DNA of 64,000 bases, taken from Limnanthes douglasii subsp. nivea (lineage: Eukaryota; Streptophyta; Magnoliopsida; Brassicales; Limnanthaceae). The stretch spans positions 74,915,910-74,979,909 of the forward strand of contig JAUPFV010000001.1 of NCBI GenBank assembly GCA_036936605.1. Direction: 5' to 3'. Position 1 is the stretch's first letter. Each line of letters starts with the position of its first letter. A program made the position numbers and the translations under genes. Below, in pieces: positions 20,776 through 30,135 of the stretch. Below the pieces are notes generated by a model. That model was not told the DNA's origin. It saw only the letters and a program-made list of their open reading frames with translations, and did not search any database.

Positions 20776-22789
20776 ATGACAGTCAAAAATCCGTTTAAGA
20801 AAGCGAGGGAACGCGAACGTTTGGCGCGTGAGGCGGCAGAGGCGGGAGAGGCTAGAGTTTCGCCCGAGCCTGAGCATATAGAGGCAGGTCCCAGTGAGGG
20901 ACATACTCATGGTACGCGGACAAAACGACGTCTCAGTCGTCATCGAAATGACGATTATATTCTTACTGCTGCTGGTAGCACAGGGGCAGGTTCCTCTTCG
21001 CAGCCACCTAACCTTTCTTACGTTGACGATGCAGATGCACCGGAGGATATGGAGGGGGTGGAGCGGGGGGAGGCACCTGAGGCCTCACATTCACAGTACG
21101 AGGACGATGCACCTCGCGCACCCGAGGAGGCACCCCACGCATCCCACGTACCCGAGGGTGAGGATCACGAGTTGTTGTTGGTGATGTCGCATGTCCTGGT
21201 TCTCTATTCCGATTACACCCACCACGAGGCATTCAACGTCTATCACGGAGATGTAAGTATTATACCATTATATTGATTGTTTTAGAACTTTCTTACGTGT
21301 TTGATACATATGTTTATAATTATTGTTTTATCACTTTCTTATGTGTTTGATACATATTTCAGGATAGAGTCACCCTACAATGCTTCGCTATGTAAGACAG
21401 TTTCCGTAGATGGGACTTGACAAAGCAGAGCAAGGGACGAGCAAGGGTGATGGAGACTATTTTTGGCCCGTTCATCGATGCACTCTCCCGCTGGCATACC
21501 AACCTCCATTTGATCAAGGCATTCCTTGAGCGATGGAATAAGGAGACTTCTTCATTCCACTTCTCGTTCGCGGAGATGACAGTGACCTTGGACGATGTCT
21601 TCATCATCACTAGATTACTAGTTGTAGGTAGGTATTTTGATGTTTTACCTTTTGACTCGGAGGTTGAGCGAATTAGTACTTATACTGGTATGCTAGGTGT
21701 ACGACCAGCTGAGTTGAGTAAAAATCTTAGGAATGCTAGTAATGTGAACCTTGGGTGGCTGCGCACTACATTTACGGGTGTTAGGTATAGTGATAGTAGG
21801 ATCACAGCTGATAGGGTAGATCATGCCACCCTTGCCTACATACTGTATTTGTTAGGTACCACCATCTGTGCCAACAAAACCGGCAACATCATTCCTTTAG
21901 ATTACCTCCAGTTCGTGAACCAATACCAGGGTATGCATAGGTTCAAATGGGGTCATTTGGTTTTAGGACAGTTGTACCACTCCCTTAGTCAGGGATCTCT
22001 GCATGGTACGAGAGGCATTTGCGGGTTTATAGAGATTCTCGAGTCGTGCATATTTTCCCACTTCGTTCAGCTCCGGGCTCCACTGTTTTGCGATTATGAC
22101 ATTTCTATGCCCCATATGTGCCGCAGAAGATTGGTGTTTCTCATGATGTGCGCAGGAAGATAAGACATGCACTTTCGACGTGCACGGAGTCAGATGTAAG
22201 TCATATTTGTTCATTTTAATTCTAAGTATTTTTACTAATATAAATGGCTAACTTGTTCTTTTATTTATTTACAGGTCATGTTCCTTCCCTTCATACACTT
22301 ACGGGACCATTATCCGTTCTAGCCGGTTACTTGGGTTGAGTTGACACTTAAGGCGTTCGACGTGGTTGTGCCGCATTACCCTGATCGTGTCACTCGACAG
22401 ATGGGGTTCGTACAGCTGATTCCTAAGGATATACGCCCTCCTGCATAAAAAAAACAGGGAAGAATATGGTCTGCAGATACGTTTGGGACGCGCACTTGTG
22501 GAGGTATTCGGAGTACCATGTGAACACTTCTGATGGCACCTTGTACCGTGGTGGTGGAGAGAGTGCTGACCCGATGTATTACATTTGGTTGAAGAGGAAG
22601 CCGTGGTACATCGTTAGTAGCTCTGCAGCAGCTAGAGGTCCTCGGTTGGGGCCGCATGGTGCTGCTGTCGTTGCAGGATACGAGCAGATTGATCGGTTTG
22701 CTTCATCGATACCGAGGCTGGAGCACGAGGATCTGGTAGAGACCACCCTTCACATGTGCATGATCGCTGAGAGGTATAGACGTCACTGA
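20776..22789 (+). pseudogene. Plant mobile domain (PMD) protein gene in the MULE, copy 1
   Basis: Three coding exons by good borders: 20776-21252 (donor GTAAGTAT), 21363-22195 (acceptor TTTCAG, donor GTAAGTCA), and 22275-22789 (acceptor TTTACAG). Exon 1 gives a charged, low-complexity N-terminus (MTVKNPFKKARERERLA, acidic Pro/Ala/Glu stretch). Exon 2 encodes the PMD core: WDLTKQS, LIKAFLERWNKETSSFHFSF, EMTVTLDDVFIITRL, LGTTICANKTGNIIPL. Exon 3 has PHYPDRVTRQMGFVQLIPKD. PMD (aminotransferase-like, MAIN/MAIL1-type) domains occur in host chromatin-related proteins and in transposons; the transposon role is unclear. In-frame TAA at 21393, TAG at about 22320 and a shift near an A8 run (22447) are shared with copy 2. 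A 10-bp loss near 22119 is unique to this copy. Confidence 0.85.
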
Positions 22790-22799
22790 TTATTACTCG

Positions 22800-23572
22800 C
22801 GGCATACTTTTATCAGACTTTTTGACGTTAGCACTATATTTTGTAATCGGTTTATTTTATGACTGCATTTATTTATTTTATTTTAATTTATTGCAAGCTT
22901 GCTTTCAATTTATCAATTTTATTGGTTCGATTACAACTCAATTTTATCCGTTTAGAATTTTATAATGGAATTCAATAGTAATCCGAAAAGATCAAAATCT
23001 ACTTTCATATATCACTTAGCCCTAACACCACCTCCCCACAAATCAAATCAAAAATACATTATCATATTAACAAATAAACATCCAAAAAGAGATAAAAAGA
23101 AAGCATTGGTTTTATTGTTCGAACATAAGTAACATAAGAATGGCAATTTTGTCTTCTTCAAGAAGATGTTTTGCTCCCACTATATTATCTCTCTATTTTT
23201 CTTATCACGTTTTATTGTTCCTACTCTCCGGAACATTTCTACTGTGTTATTTAATATGAAGGCAAGTTCTTTGACAGTTGAATGCTCAAGCTGTGTAGTA
23301 AGAGTTAGTGCTTCTACGATTGAAAAACATTATATGGTAAGTTTTACCTTTATTTTTTATAGTATTTTTTTTGATAGTATATCATTTTATTATTACTCGC
23401 AGCATACCTTTAGTACGAAATATAAGGTCAACATAAACTCAAACACAAATTCAAACACACACACTCAAACACACACTCATACTCAAACTGAAACACACAC
23501 TCATACTAAAACTGAAGCACACACTCATATTTAAAATGAAACACACACTCATACTCAAACTGAAGCACACAC
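22800..23572. other. Spacer with ACACTCATACTCAAACTGAA repeats
   Basis: 22800-23430: AT-rich, no gene seen. 23430-23578: imperfect repeats of ACACACACTCATACTCAAAC-type sequence. The unit 2 copy (52455-52590) is shorter. Confidence 0.6.
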
Positions 23573-23995
23573 TCATACGTATCTATCAGGCCAGTTCCAT
23601 TTCATCAACTTCCTTTCTTCTTTCGCATCTTTGTAGTCACTGATTTCTTCTAGCCGAATGTCAATAATGTCAGAGCGGACCACATCCAGCTGGTCCTCTG
23701 TTATAGAATCCGTGACTTGACAGTTCAACCGGTTACACGCAACACGACGCTCCAATTCGGTGAGGCCAGAAACTGGATGTTGACGGAATGTTACTAGGAC
23801 TGACCACCTAGATCTCACTTCATTAACACGCCTAGAAATTCTAGGCGGGTAAACACCATCCCTTCCGTATAGGAAGTACATCTGGCATACCAATGCCTCG
23901 CAATACCTTTTACCCCCCTCTAGAATGTTCATATTACCAGCTTCAACTGATGCCCTCATCAAATATTGATCTTTTAACTCAGTCCATGGACACAT
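23573..23995 (-). CDS. Small MULE-borne gene A, SANT/Myb-like pattern, copy 1
   Basis: 140 residues, ATG at 23995, uninterrupted. Visible features: PWTELKDQYLMRASVEAG, then YCEALVCQMYFLYGRDG, then VNEVRSRWSVLV, and an acidic/basic C-terminal half ending KWNWPDRYV. The W/ED...L..A...Y...RSRW spacing is reminiscent of SANT/Myb-like domains, and it aligns in outline with gene B (ED..L..A, V.C.MY..Y.R, R...V..RW). I cannot assign a known family with certainty. Head-to-head with gene B across a 496-bp spacer rich in 28-bp repeats, so a shared promoter is possible. The copy in unit 2 is intact too (138 residues), unlike the PMD and transposase genes. Confidence 0.6.
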   Translation of the reverse strand: MCPWTELKDQYLMRASVEAGNMNILEGGKRYCEALVCQMYFLYGRDGVYPPRISRRVNEVRSRWSVLVTFRQHPVSGLTELERRVACNRLNCQVTDSITEDQLDVVRSDIIDIRLEEISDYKDAKEERKLMKWNWPDRYV

Positions 23996-24114
23996 TTTTC
24001 TGCTTAATTTATCAACTAATTTACGAATTAATGTGAATACAACATCTATTTATAGACAGTTTCGTTTCAGATTACGTAATCAGAAACTACGAATGAAAAC
24101 GTGACATGTGTAAA

Positions 24115-24375
24115 GTAAGAAATAAAAAACTCTCGCTCATTCTAAAAAATCAAACACTTCCGCTCGTTCTAAAAAATAAAAAATTCTCGCTCGTTTTAAA
24201 AAAATCAAAAACTCCCGCTCGTTCTCAATAATAAAAAAACTCCCGCTCGTTCTCAAAAATAAAAAATTCTCGCTCGTTCTCAAAATCACAAATTCTCGCT
24301 CGTTCTCAAAAATAAAAAACTTCTTGCTCGTTTTAAAAAATCAAAAATTCTCCCTCGTTCTCGAAAATAAAAAAA
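24115..24375. repeat. ~28-bp repeats between small genes A and B, copy 1
   Basis: About nine copies of (C/T)TC(C/T)CGCTCGTTCTCAAAAA followed by TAAAAAA, in the spacer between the two divergent genes. Unit 2: 53135-53385, one copy fewer. Confidence 0.85.
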
Positions 24376-24491
24376 TCCCTCCAAACTTAACCTCACTATA
24401 TTAAAAACTCCCGCCGTAAAAAACCCTATATGAAGGGACCCTAAAACCATTAACATTCATAAGCACTACTCAAACATAAACAGATTAACAA

Positions 24492-24869
24492 ATGAAGTTT
24501 ACTCCTCCTGAAGACTACCATTTGCTTGAGGCGGTGAAGATTGCCCACCGAGAGATGGGGGAAGAAAATAGTGATGCGTTTTTTGATCGAGTGCTTTGTA
24601 AGATGTACTACGGTTACAGCCGTTTACAAACTGGAGGTCTCCTCCTGTGCAACCGTGAACAAATCAAGCAGAGGTACCTTTTTTGTAAACCGCTCTAGCG
24701 TTTGTTGTTTTTGCAATATAAAATTAAGCAGGAAGTGGTCGCCGTCTGGAACATGAAAGGTGTAGACTATATCAATAGGGATATAGTAGCGTATTTTCAA
24801 GATAGGATTACAGAAAGGGAGGAGGGGGTTTATTCTGACGACAAATTGGGATATGACTTCGAGGATTGA
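24492..24869 (+). CDS. Small MULE-borne gene B, SANT/Myb-like pattern, copy 1
   Basis: Starts ATG 24492: MKFTPPEDYHLLEAVKIA, then FFDRVLCKMYYGYSRLQTGG and NREQIKQR. A donor-like CAGAG/GTACC lies at 24674 and a second open stretch 24732-24869 reads EVVAVWNMKGVDYINRD...GYDFED then TGA, in the style of a final exon. The simplest junction (24673 to 24732) is one base out of frame, so the true splice differs or the gene is broken. In unit 2 the acceptor-like AG is mutated to AT. It resembles gene A in outline. Function unknown. Confidence 0.5.
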
Positions 24870-25069
24870 GCATTTTGGTTGTTGACATGTCGTTGTTTAA
24901 TTATTTTCTTATGTTTGTTTAAGTTAAGGTGTTAACTTGTTGTTTTCGTATTTATGTATTTCCTTCAAGTGTACTGTCCAACTCTAAATTTAAATTTTCC
25001 CTTTTTCAATGCTATTTTACTCTAACAAATATATAAACCGCGTTGTTTAGGCCATAATATATTAGGGTT

Positions 25070-25495
25070 TGCGTCGCATGCGACAGGGGCCAAAGGCAGT
25101 CGCATTTTGGGCGTGCGATATAAGTCGTCTGTCTAAAAAACAGGGCCAAAATTTTGGCCTTGAGTCGCATGAGACAGGGGCCAAAGGCAGTCGCATTTTG
25201 GGCGTGCGATATAAACCCTCTGTCTGAAAAACAGAGCCAAAAAATTGGCCCTGTGTCGCTTGCGACTGGGGCCAAAGACAGTCGAATTTGGGGCGTGCGA
25301 TATAAGCCCTTTGTCTGAAAAACAGAGCCAAACTTTTTGCCTTCAGTCGCATGAGCCAGGGGCCAAAGGCAGTCTCATTTTGGGCGAGCGATATAAGCCC
25401 TCTGTTTGAAAAACAGAGCCAAAATTTTAGCCCTACGTCGCATGCGACAGGGGCCAAAGGCAGTCCCATTTGGGGCGTGCGATATAAGCCCTATG
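25070..25495. repeat. ~90-105-bp tandem repeat with TCGCATG cores, copy 1
   Basis: Four to five units of GTCGCATGCGACAGGGGCCA, AAGGCAGTCGCATTTTGGGC, GTGCGATATAAG and a GAAAAACAGAGCCAAAATTTTGGCC-like end. Includes the palindromes GTCGCATGCGAC and GGCCAAAATTTTGGCC. Minus-strand ORFs over it are repeat artefacts. Copy 1 has one more unit than copy 2 (54078-54480). Confidence 0.88.
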
Positions 25496-28324
25496 ATCGT
25501 TAAATTGTAGACGAGTGGCTTTCTTCGGATTGGTAGATACGTTAACGAGGCTTCTTGCGATACATGGTATACCATGCATTGATACCTTGGCGCGATGAAT
25601 AGTCCAATATCCGAAAATGTCATCTAATAGTGGCTACTAGGGTTGGGCTTGAAGTAATCTAACCTATGTACCAAATCGTCAAACACCTTCGGCGACAATA
25701 TAAATCCAACCAACATGCACGGTTGTCCCGTAACTCCTTCAACAACTCGCGTCTAACATCCTCCCATCTATCTTCGTTGTTATATATTAAATGCACTATG
25801 GAACGATATCCGCATTGTCCGTCCGAAAGAATGTCAACTAACTTTAAAATGTAAGTGTGTAGAAAGGCCGGGATGCAATCCGGATTTAATGTCAACTTCC
25901 CATCCTTAACAATTTTCTTAGGCCTTCCAACCTTCTTTTTTGCTAATGGAGGTTTGGGTGGTACGATGGGAACCACGTTGGATGCGGCCGTGCTCCCTAA
26001 CGTGTTAACGGGTGTACTACCTACCGAGTTAGCCGGAGTACTAGCACTAGCGGTTTGTTCAATGTGATATTCCCATGAACTAGGGTTCCGTTTAGTCGAT
26101 TTATCAACGCCTCCCTTTGGTCTACCCTTAGCTCTAACCGCTTCTTTAGGATCTTGAATATGACTTGTCTCGGGCCTCAATATTTGCATTACCCTATTGA
26201 TAATGTGTTCTTGTTGGTCGGGTCAGAAACTACGAATGGAGTTGTCAATTAAGGAAAGTTTGTTTTTTCAATTCTTCTTCACGAGAGCTAGGATCCATAT
26301 GAACAATATCTAATCTTTTCCAAAAGACATCCACGTCTTCAAAAGGGATGCACCTACCATCTCTAGCTATAAACGCAATTTCACATGCATAAGGTAAACC
26401 ATGCGTTTTCCTAAGGAAACAACCTCCACATGCTACCCGATCTACTTTTATATTTCTAGCACGTACAATAGCAAGCATCAATATCTTTAGACCAGCATGT
26501 GACACATGACCTTTAAGATTTTGGGTCAAAACACCATCAAAACCGGTAATTTTTCTAAACTTATTTCGCTCGAATGATTCGACGATACCCGCATACTGCT
26601 TTGTTAATAAGTTGTGAACTTTTTCCCAAAATATCTCAATGTTGCATTGATTCGTCCCAAGGTATTTGTTTAGGGACGAGTGAGCACCCTCCGCCCTACA
26701 TAGTACAAGTAAAAAGTTATGAACTTCTTTGAGAATAGATAAAATAGCTAAACAAAAAATAGGATAAAAGGACTAACCTATTTGTAGTTGTTTGGCCATA
26801 ATGCTTAATCTTGTTCGTTCGGTACGCAAGGAACTTGTCACCATATTTCGTTATCCACGAGTCCATAACGTACGCAAAGCACTCCGGTTTAGATGCAAAC
26901 ATCTCCTTCAGTGTATCTAGATTCTTTTGGTAACTCTCAACCGTGTTCGCCCCCGCAACGTAGCCGTAAAAGTAAACAAATTGTTTCGCTACCGCATCAT
27001 CGTGCAATATCTTCCGGACCGCCCCAATAATGTTCTTACTAATATGCCACGTGCATAACAAGTGGTGCGTCTCAGGAAAAATATTATCGATCGCTCACAT
27101 GAGAGCTAATTCTCGATTAGTAACAATAACGGATGGAATTGCGCACACGATATCCATCATCAAACCACGAAGAGTTTCGAAAGCCCATACGTAGTTTCCA
27201 ATCTTCTCTCCGCTCATAAATACGTACGCAACGGTAAATGTAATGGAAGTCAATGTTAAACCGACAATCTCTAATAACGGCATCTTGTACCTAGTGGTCT
27301 TGTACGTACAATCCATGAATAGCACGTTCGGGAATGTAAGTAATAAGTCTACGCTAGTAGATGTGCGAAAAAAAAGTCGGGGATTACCTTTGAATCATCT
27401 TTCAAATGCTCCCACATCCAGTATCCATTTTCCTTCAACTTTGTCAACAAATATTGCATTTGCGTTTGTCCCCCGTGCTCAACATCCCGATGTTTTTGGC
27501 GGAAATTCTAGATTGCACGCATGTTCGAAATGTTCTCCGGATATTGGTACTTCAAATCACTATATATCTCTTTAGGACGCGAACCGAGGTGAGAAAAACT
27601 ACAAACTAGTTCCTCTTTATTCCGTTTTAGCCTACAAGCGCGAGAATGACCGTCGAGGCAAACGTACGGTTCATGATTATGAGTACCGTTTATCACCTCC
27701 AAATGCCATTTCATGGCTAGTACGTCGATTAGATGACCTTTTAGCGCAAACAGACAATTACATTTCTTCGTCGATGTCTTCCGCTTTCTTAAAGTTTCCA
27801 GATTCGCTTTTGATACACCGTATTTCTCGCAAACATACTCTAACCTAGGAGTCCTTCCCCATTTCCCGCTATTGTAGAGCTTTGTAATTGTGAAAAACTT
27901 GATCTTCTTCGATTCAATGTCCACAAAAGCATCCAAATCGTCTTTAGTAAATAACATATCCGTATTGAATATTATAGTGTAGTCGGCATCCATAAATGGA
28001 GACTCGACAGGTTCCTCCTACAATAAATGAAATTGGAAACTACAAGTTTCTATAACAGTTCAGTCGCACGAGACATGTCTTCATTGCTGTCGCACGAGAC
28101 ATGTCTTCAGTGTTGTCGCACGAGACACTCTTCTATCCTCGTCTCATGTGAAGACTACAGTTATATAGTCGCACGTTCGTGCGATGACGAAGCTGTTCGT
28201 CGCACGATGTCCGTGCGACACAACCAAAAAACGAAAACTAGGGTTTAGCTCTTACCTCCATGTGGTAAGCTTCCTCCTCGTCTAGTAAGTCTTCCAGAGA
28301 GACGCCCATTTCATCATTGTACAT
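25496..28324 (-). pseudogene. MULE transposase with SWIM, AT-hooks and OTU domain, copy 1 (truncated)
   Basis: Exons: 28324-28256 (MYNDEMGVSLEDLLDEEEAY), 28017-26778, then from 26695 on; introns 28255-28018 and 26777-26696 have GT-AG borders and keep frame. Domains: FAR1/WRKY-GCM1-like zinc finger (CNCLFALKG...WHLEVINGTHNHE), MULE transposase (VLFMDCTYKTTRYKMPLLEI, CTWHISKNI, AEGAHSSL), SWIM-type CGGCFLRKTHGLPYACEI, AT-hooks KGRPKGG and VGRPKK, then OTU protease start LSDGQCGYRS. Lesions shared with copy 2: VTNREL where VTDREL is expected (catalytic Asp to Asn), and a TGA right after ELALM (27092). Unique to copy 1: Tyr to stop at 27508, a 1-nt loss near 27365, and a ~597-bp deletion at about 25493 that removes the OTU catalytic His and last exon. 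Confidence 0.9.
28018..28255 (-). repeat. Palindromic repeats in transposase intron 1, copy 1
   Basis: Three copies of GTCGCACGAGACATGTCTTC-like sequence (28063-28130), then inverted TCGCACGTTCGTGCGA and GTCGCACGAT..CGTGCGAC (28170-28220). Same TCGCA(T/C)G core as the PMD-gene intron array. Confidence 0.8.
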
Positions 28325-28572
28325 AGATACTCCGATTCAAGATTTTTTGAGGTGGATTTGATGGGTTTGGGTAAAAAAAGCTAACTTTTCGGTTGAATGG
28401 GTTTAGAGTATTAGATGTTGGTAGAAAGCTTGTAGATTTAGGGTAATTACGGATGGATTTTAGAGTTTCGGCTGATTTTGAGAATAAATGGCATGAATGT
28501 AGTAATCTAAAGGGAGAAAGGGCGATTTTGGAATTTAAAATTTCAATTTGAAAAAAGAAGGGGTAGAGTGAG

Positions 28573-28609
28573 AGATCTATCAAAACGTGTCTTGTTTCTA
28601 GCCTGGCCC
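28573..28609 (-). repeat. MULE right terminal inverted repeat, copy 1
   Basis: Reverse complement starts GGGCCAGGCTAGAAACAAGA. Followed by TSD TTTATATTT. Confidence 0.93.
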
Positions 28610-30135
28610 TTTATATTTAACATAAAAACCCACACCGAAAGATGGTTGTTCACGAAAATAACCCCTCTTTTTGTAATTTACCAGAAATATGGTATGGGAA
28701 GGTCATTCACCTAAATGACCCATTTTATTCTCTTTTTCTAAAAATCGCACATAAAAAGGGTCATTAACCTACGCGTCTGCTTTTGTTTTACTTAATATCC
28801 CACATTATAAGGGATTGCTTACCCGAGCGACCCCTTTCTTATTTACCTAAAATCCTACATCATAAGGGGGTTGCTCACCTTAGCGATCTTTTCATTATGA
28901 GATGAGAACCCCATCCCTTATCTTTTTCTCAAAATCCAGCATTATATGGGGGATGCTCACCTAAACTATCATTCTTTTCTCTTTTACCCAAAATCTCACA
29001 TCATAACAAGATCAATTACATTAACGACTTCTCCCATCTCGTTTGCCAAAGATCTCACATCTTAAGAGATTCGCTCCCTTAAGCAATATGTTCCTTCTTA
29101 TTTTTCCAAAATCCTATATTATGAGGGGCTCACACACTTGATTGAGTCTTCCATCATGTCATATTGAAGAGGGTTCGCTTACCTAGGAGACACTTTCCTT
29201 CTTATTTAACAAAAAAAACCCATCTATGGGTCGCTCATTCCTCTTGGCCCAAAAACTCCACCTCATAATGGGGTCGTACATTATGCCAATTGTTGTTTCA
29301 GTTTTATTATCTACATGTCAATCCATAGAGAATCAGGTTGTGATTTCGACCCATTAGACTACTAAGAAGACTAAGAAGATGTTCATTCCATACATAATAC
29401 TTCATCAAATAATAATTCTCCAAACACTAGTAGCTTTGAAGACTCATCGTCATTTCTTCCTAATATTCAAGTAAATATTAATTCATTAGAAACTATTCTG
29501 TCAACATTTCCTCCTCATAAATTAAAAATTCGAAAAAACTATAAAGAAAAAAATCTTATGATATTTGACGAACCTACTACACCTAGTAATGTTCCTTCTT
29601 TTAAAAAACTTTAGAAAATTGTATTAAATGTTTTAACCATTGGTTTTTAGCAACAAAATATACATGTTGCAGGAAAGATAGAAAAAGAAAAATAAATAAA
29701 TAAGGTATTGTAAATAAAATCAAAAATTTTATATCGTCAAACGGAGAATTTTCCCATCATATCGTCGTAAGAAAGTCTATTTTTCACAACAAAAACTTGG
29801 AATGAGGTATGAGGTTTCTCTACATCCTTAAATACTAAATTTGTGAATATTATATTTACTATGTACTAGGCAACTCACTTTGAATAACTCGTGGAAAATT
29901 ACAAGTATTATTGTAACGTTTGTATTGATGGAAAAAACTTTTCAACTTTTCTAATATTATACACAAATTTTTGTTCAATAAAGTATCTATATCTAATTTC
30001 TACTATATCAAAGTTCTTTAAGAAAAATTCATTGTCGCACGTCCATCATCTGGCCATGGTTGGAAAGAAAATTCTTTTTTCGTTAGTGGTGATTGAGAAT
30101 CTGAAGCATCTGAGTATTTTTTCAAATATTAGTCA

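Larger units (their letters stand above)
20018..28609. mobile_element. Composite Mutator-like element (MULE) with PMD, paired small genes and transposase-OTU, copy 1
   Basis: 8592 bp. The 37-bp terminal inverted repeats (20018-20054 and 28573-28609, four mismatches by eye) start GGGCCATGCTAGAA / GGGCCAGGCTAGAA. Both flanks have the identical 9-bp target duplication TTTATATTT (20009-20017, 28610-28618), the Mutator hallmark. The host site is a macrosatellite monomer that is uninterrupted in other copies (for example near 30310). Genes inside: PMD gene (+), small gene A (-), small gene B (+), transposase (-). All are damaged or of uncertain function. The element was copied to 49033-58124 as part of the segmental duplication, not by transposition, because the flanks match too. 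Confidence 0.93.
14170..29784. repeat. Segmental duplication, unit 1 copy (partner 43190-59301)
   Basis: About 98-99% identical by eye to 43190-59301 in the same orientation, with an offset of 29013-29016 through the albumin and PMD region and 29513-29515 after about 25500. It contains the albumin gene, macrosatellite copies and the MULE. The right end at 29784 is where the unit 2 copy switches to Copia sequence. Confidence 0.93.
19836..30135 (+). repeat. Macrosatellite copy b (unit 1), split by the MULE
   Basis: 19836-20017 plus 28610-30135, about 1.7 kb without the MULE. It lacks about 200 bp present in the other copies, between TTTTATTATCTAC and ATGTCAATCC (near 29314). Same hairpin-monomer array and gene-like body otherwise. 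Confidence 0.75.

Noticed and set aside
20894..21232. Overlapping ORFs on both strands in PMD exon 1
   Set aside because: The GC-rich low-complexity exon gives open frames on both strands; only the 20776 frame connects to the PMD core by splice sites.
25012..25623. Minus-strand ORFs with repeated KFWLCFSDRGLISHAQNATAFGP-type units
   Set aside because: They are translations of the ~100-bp non-coding tandem repeat; the repeat count differs between the two MULE copies without regard to frame.
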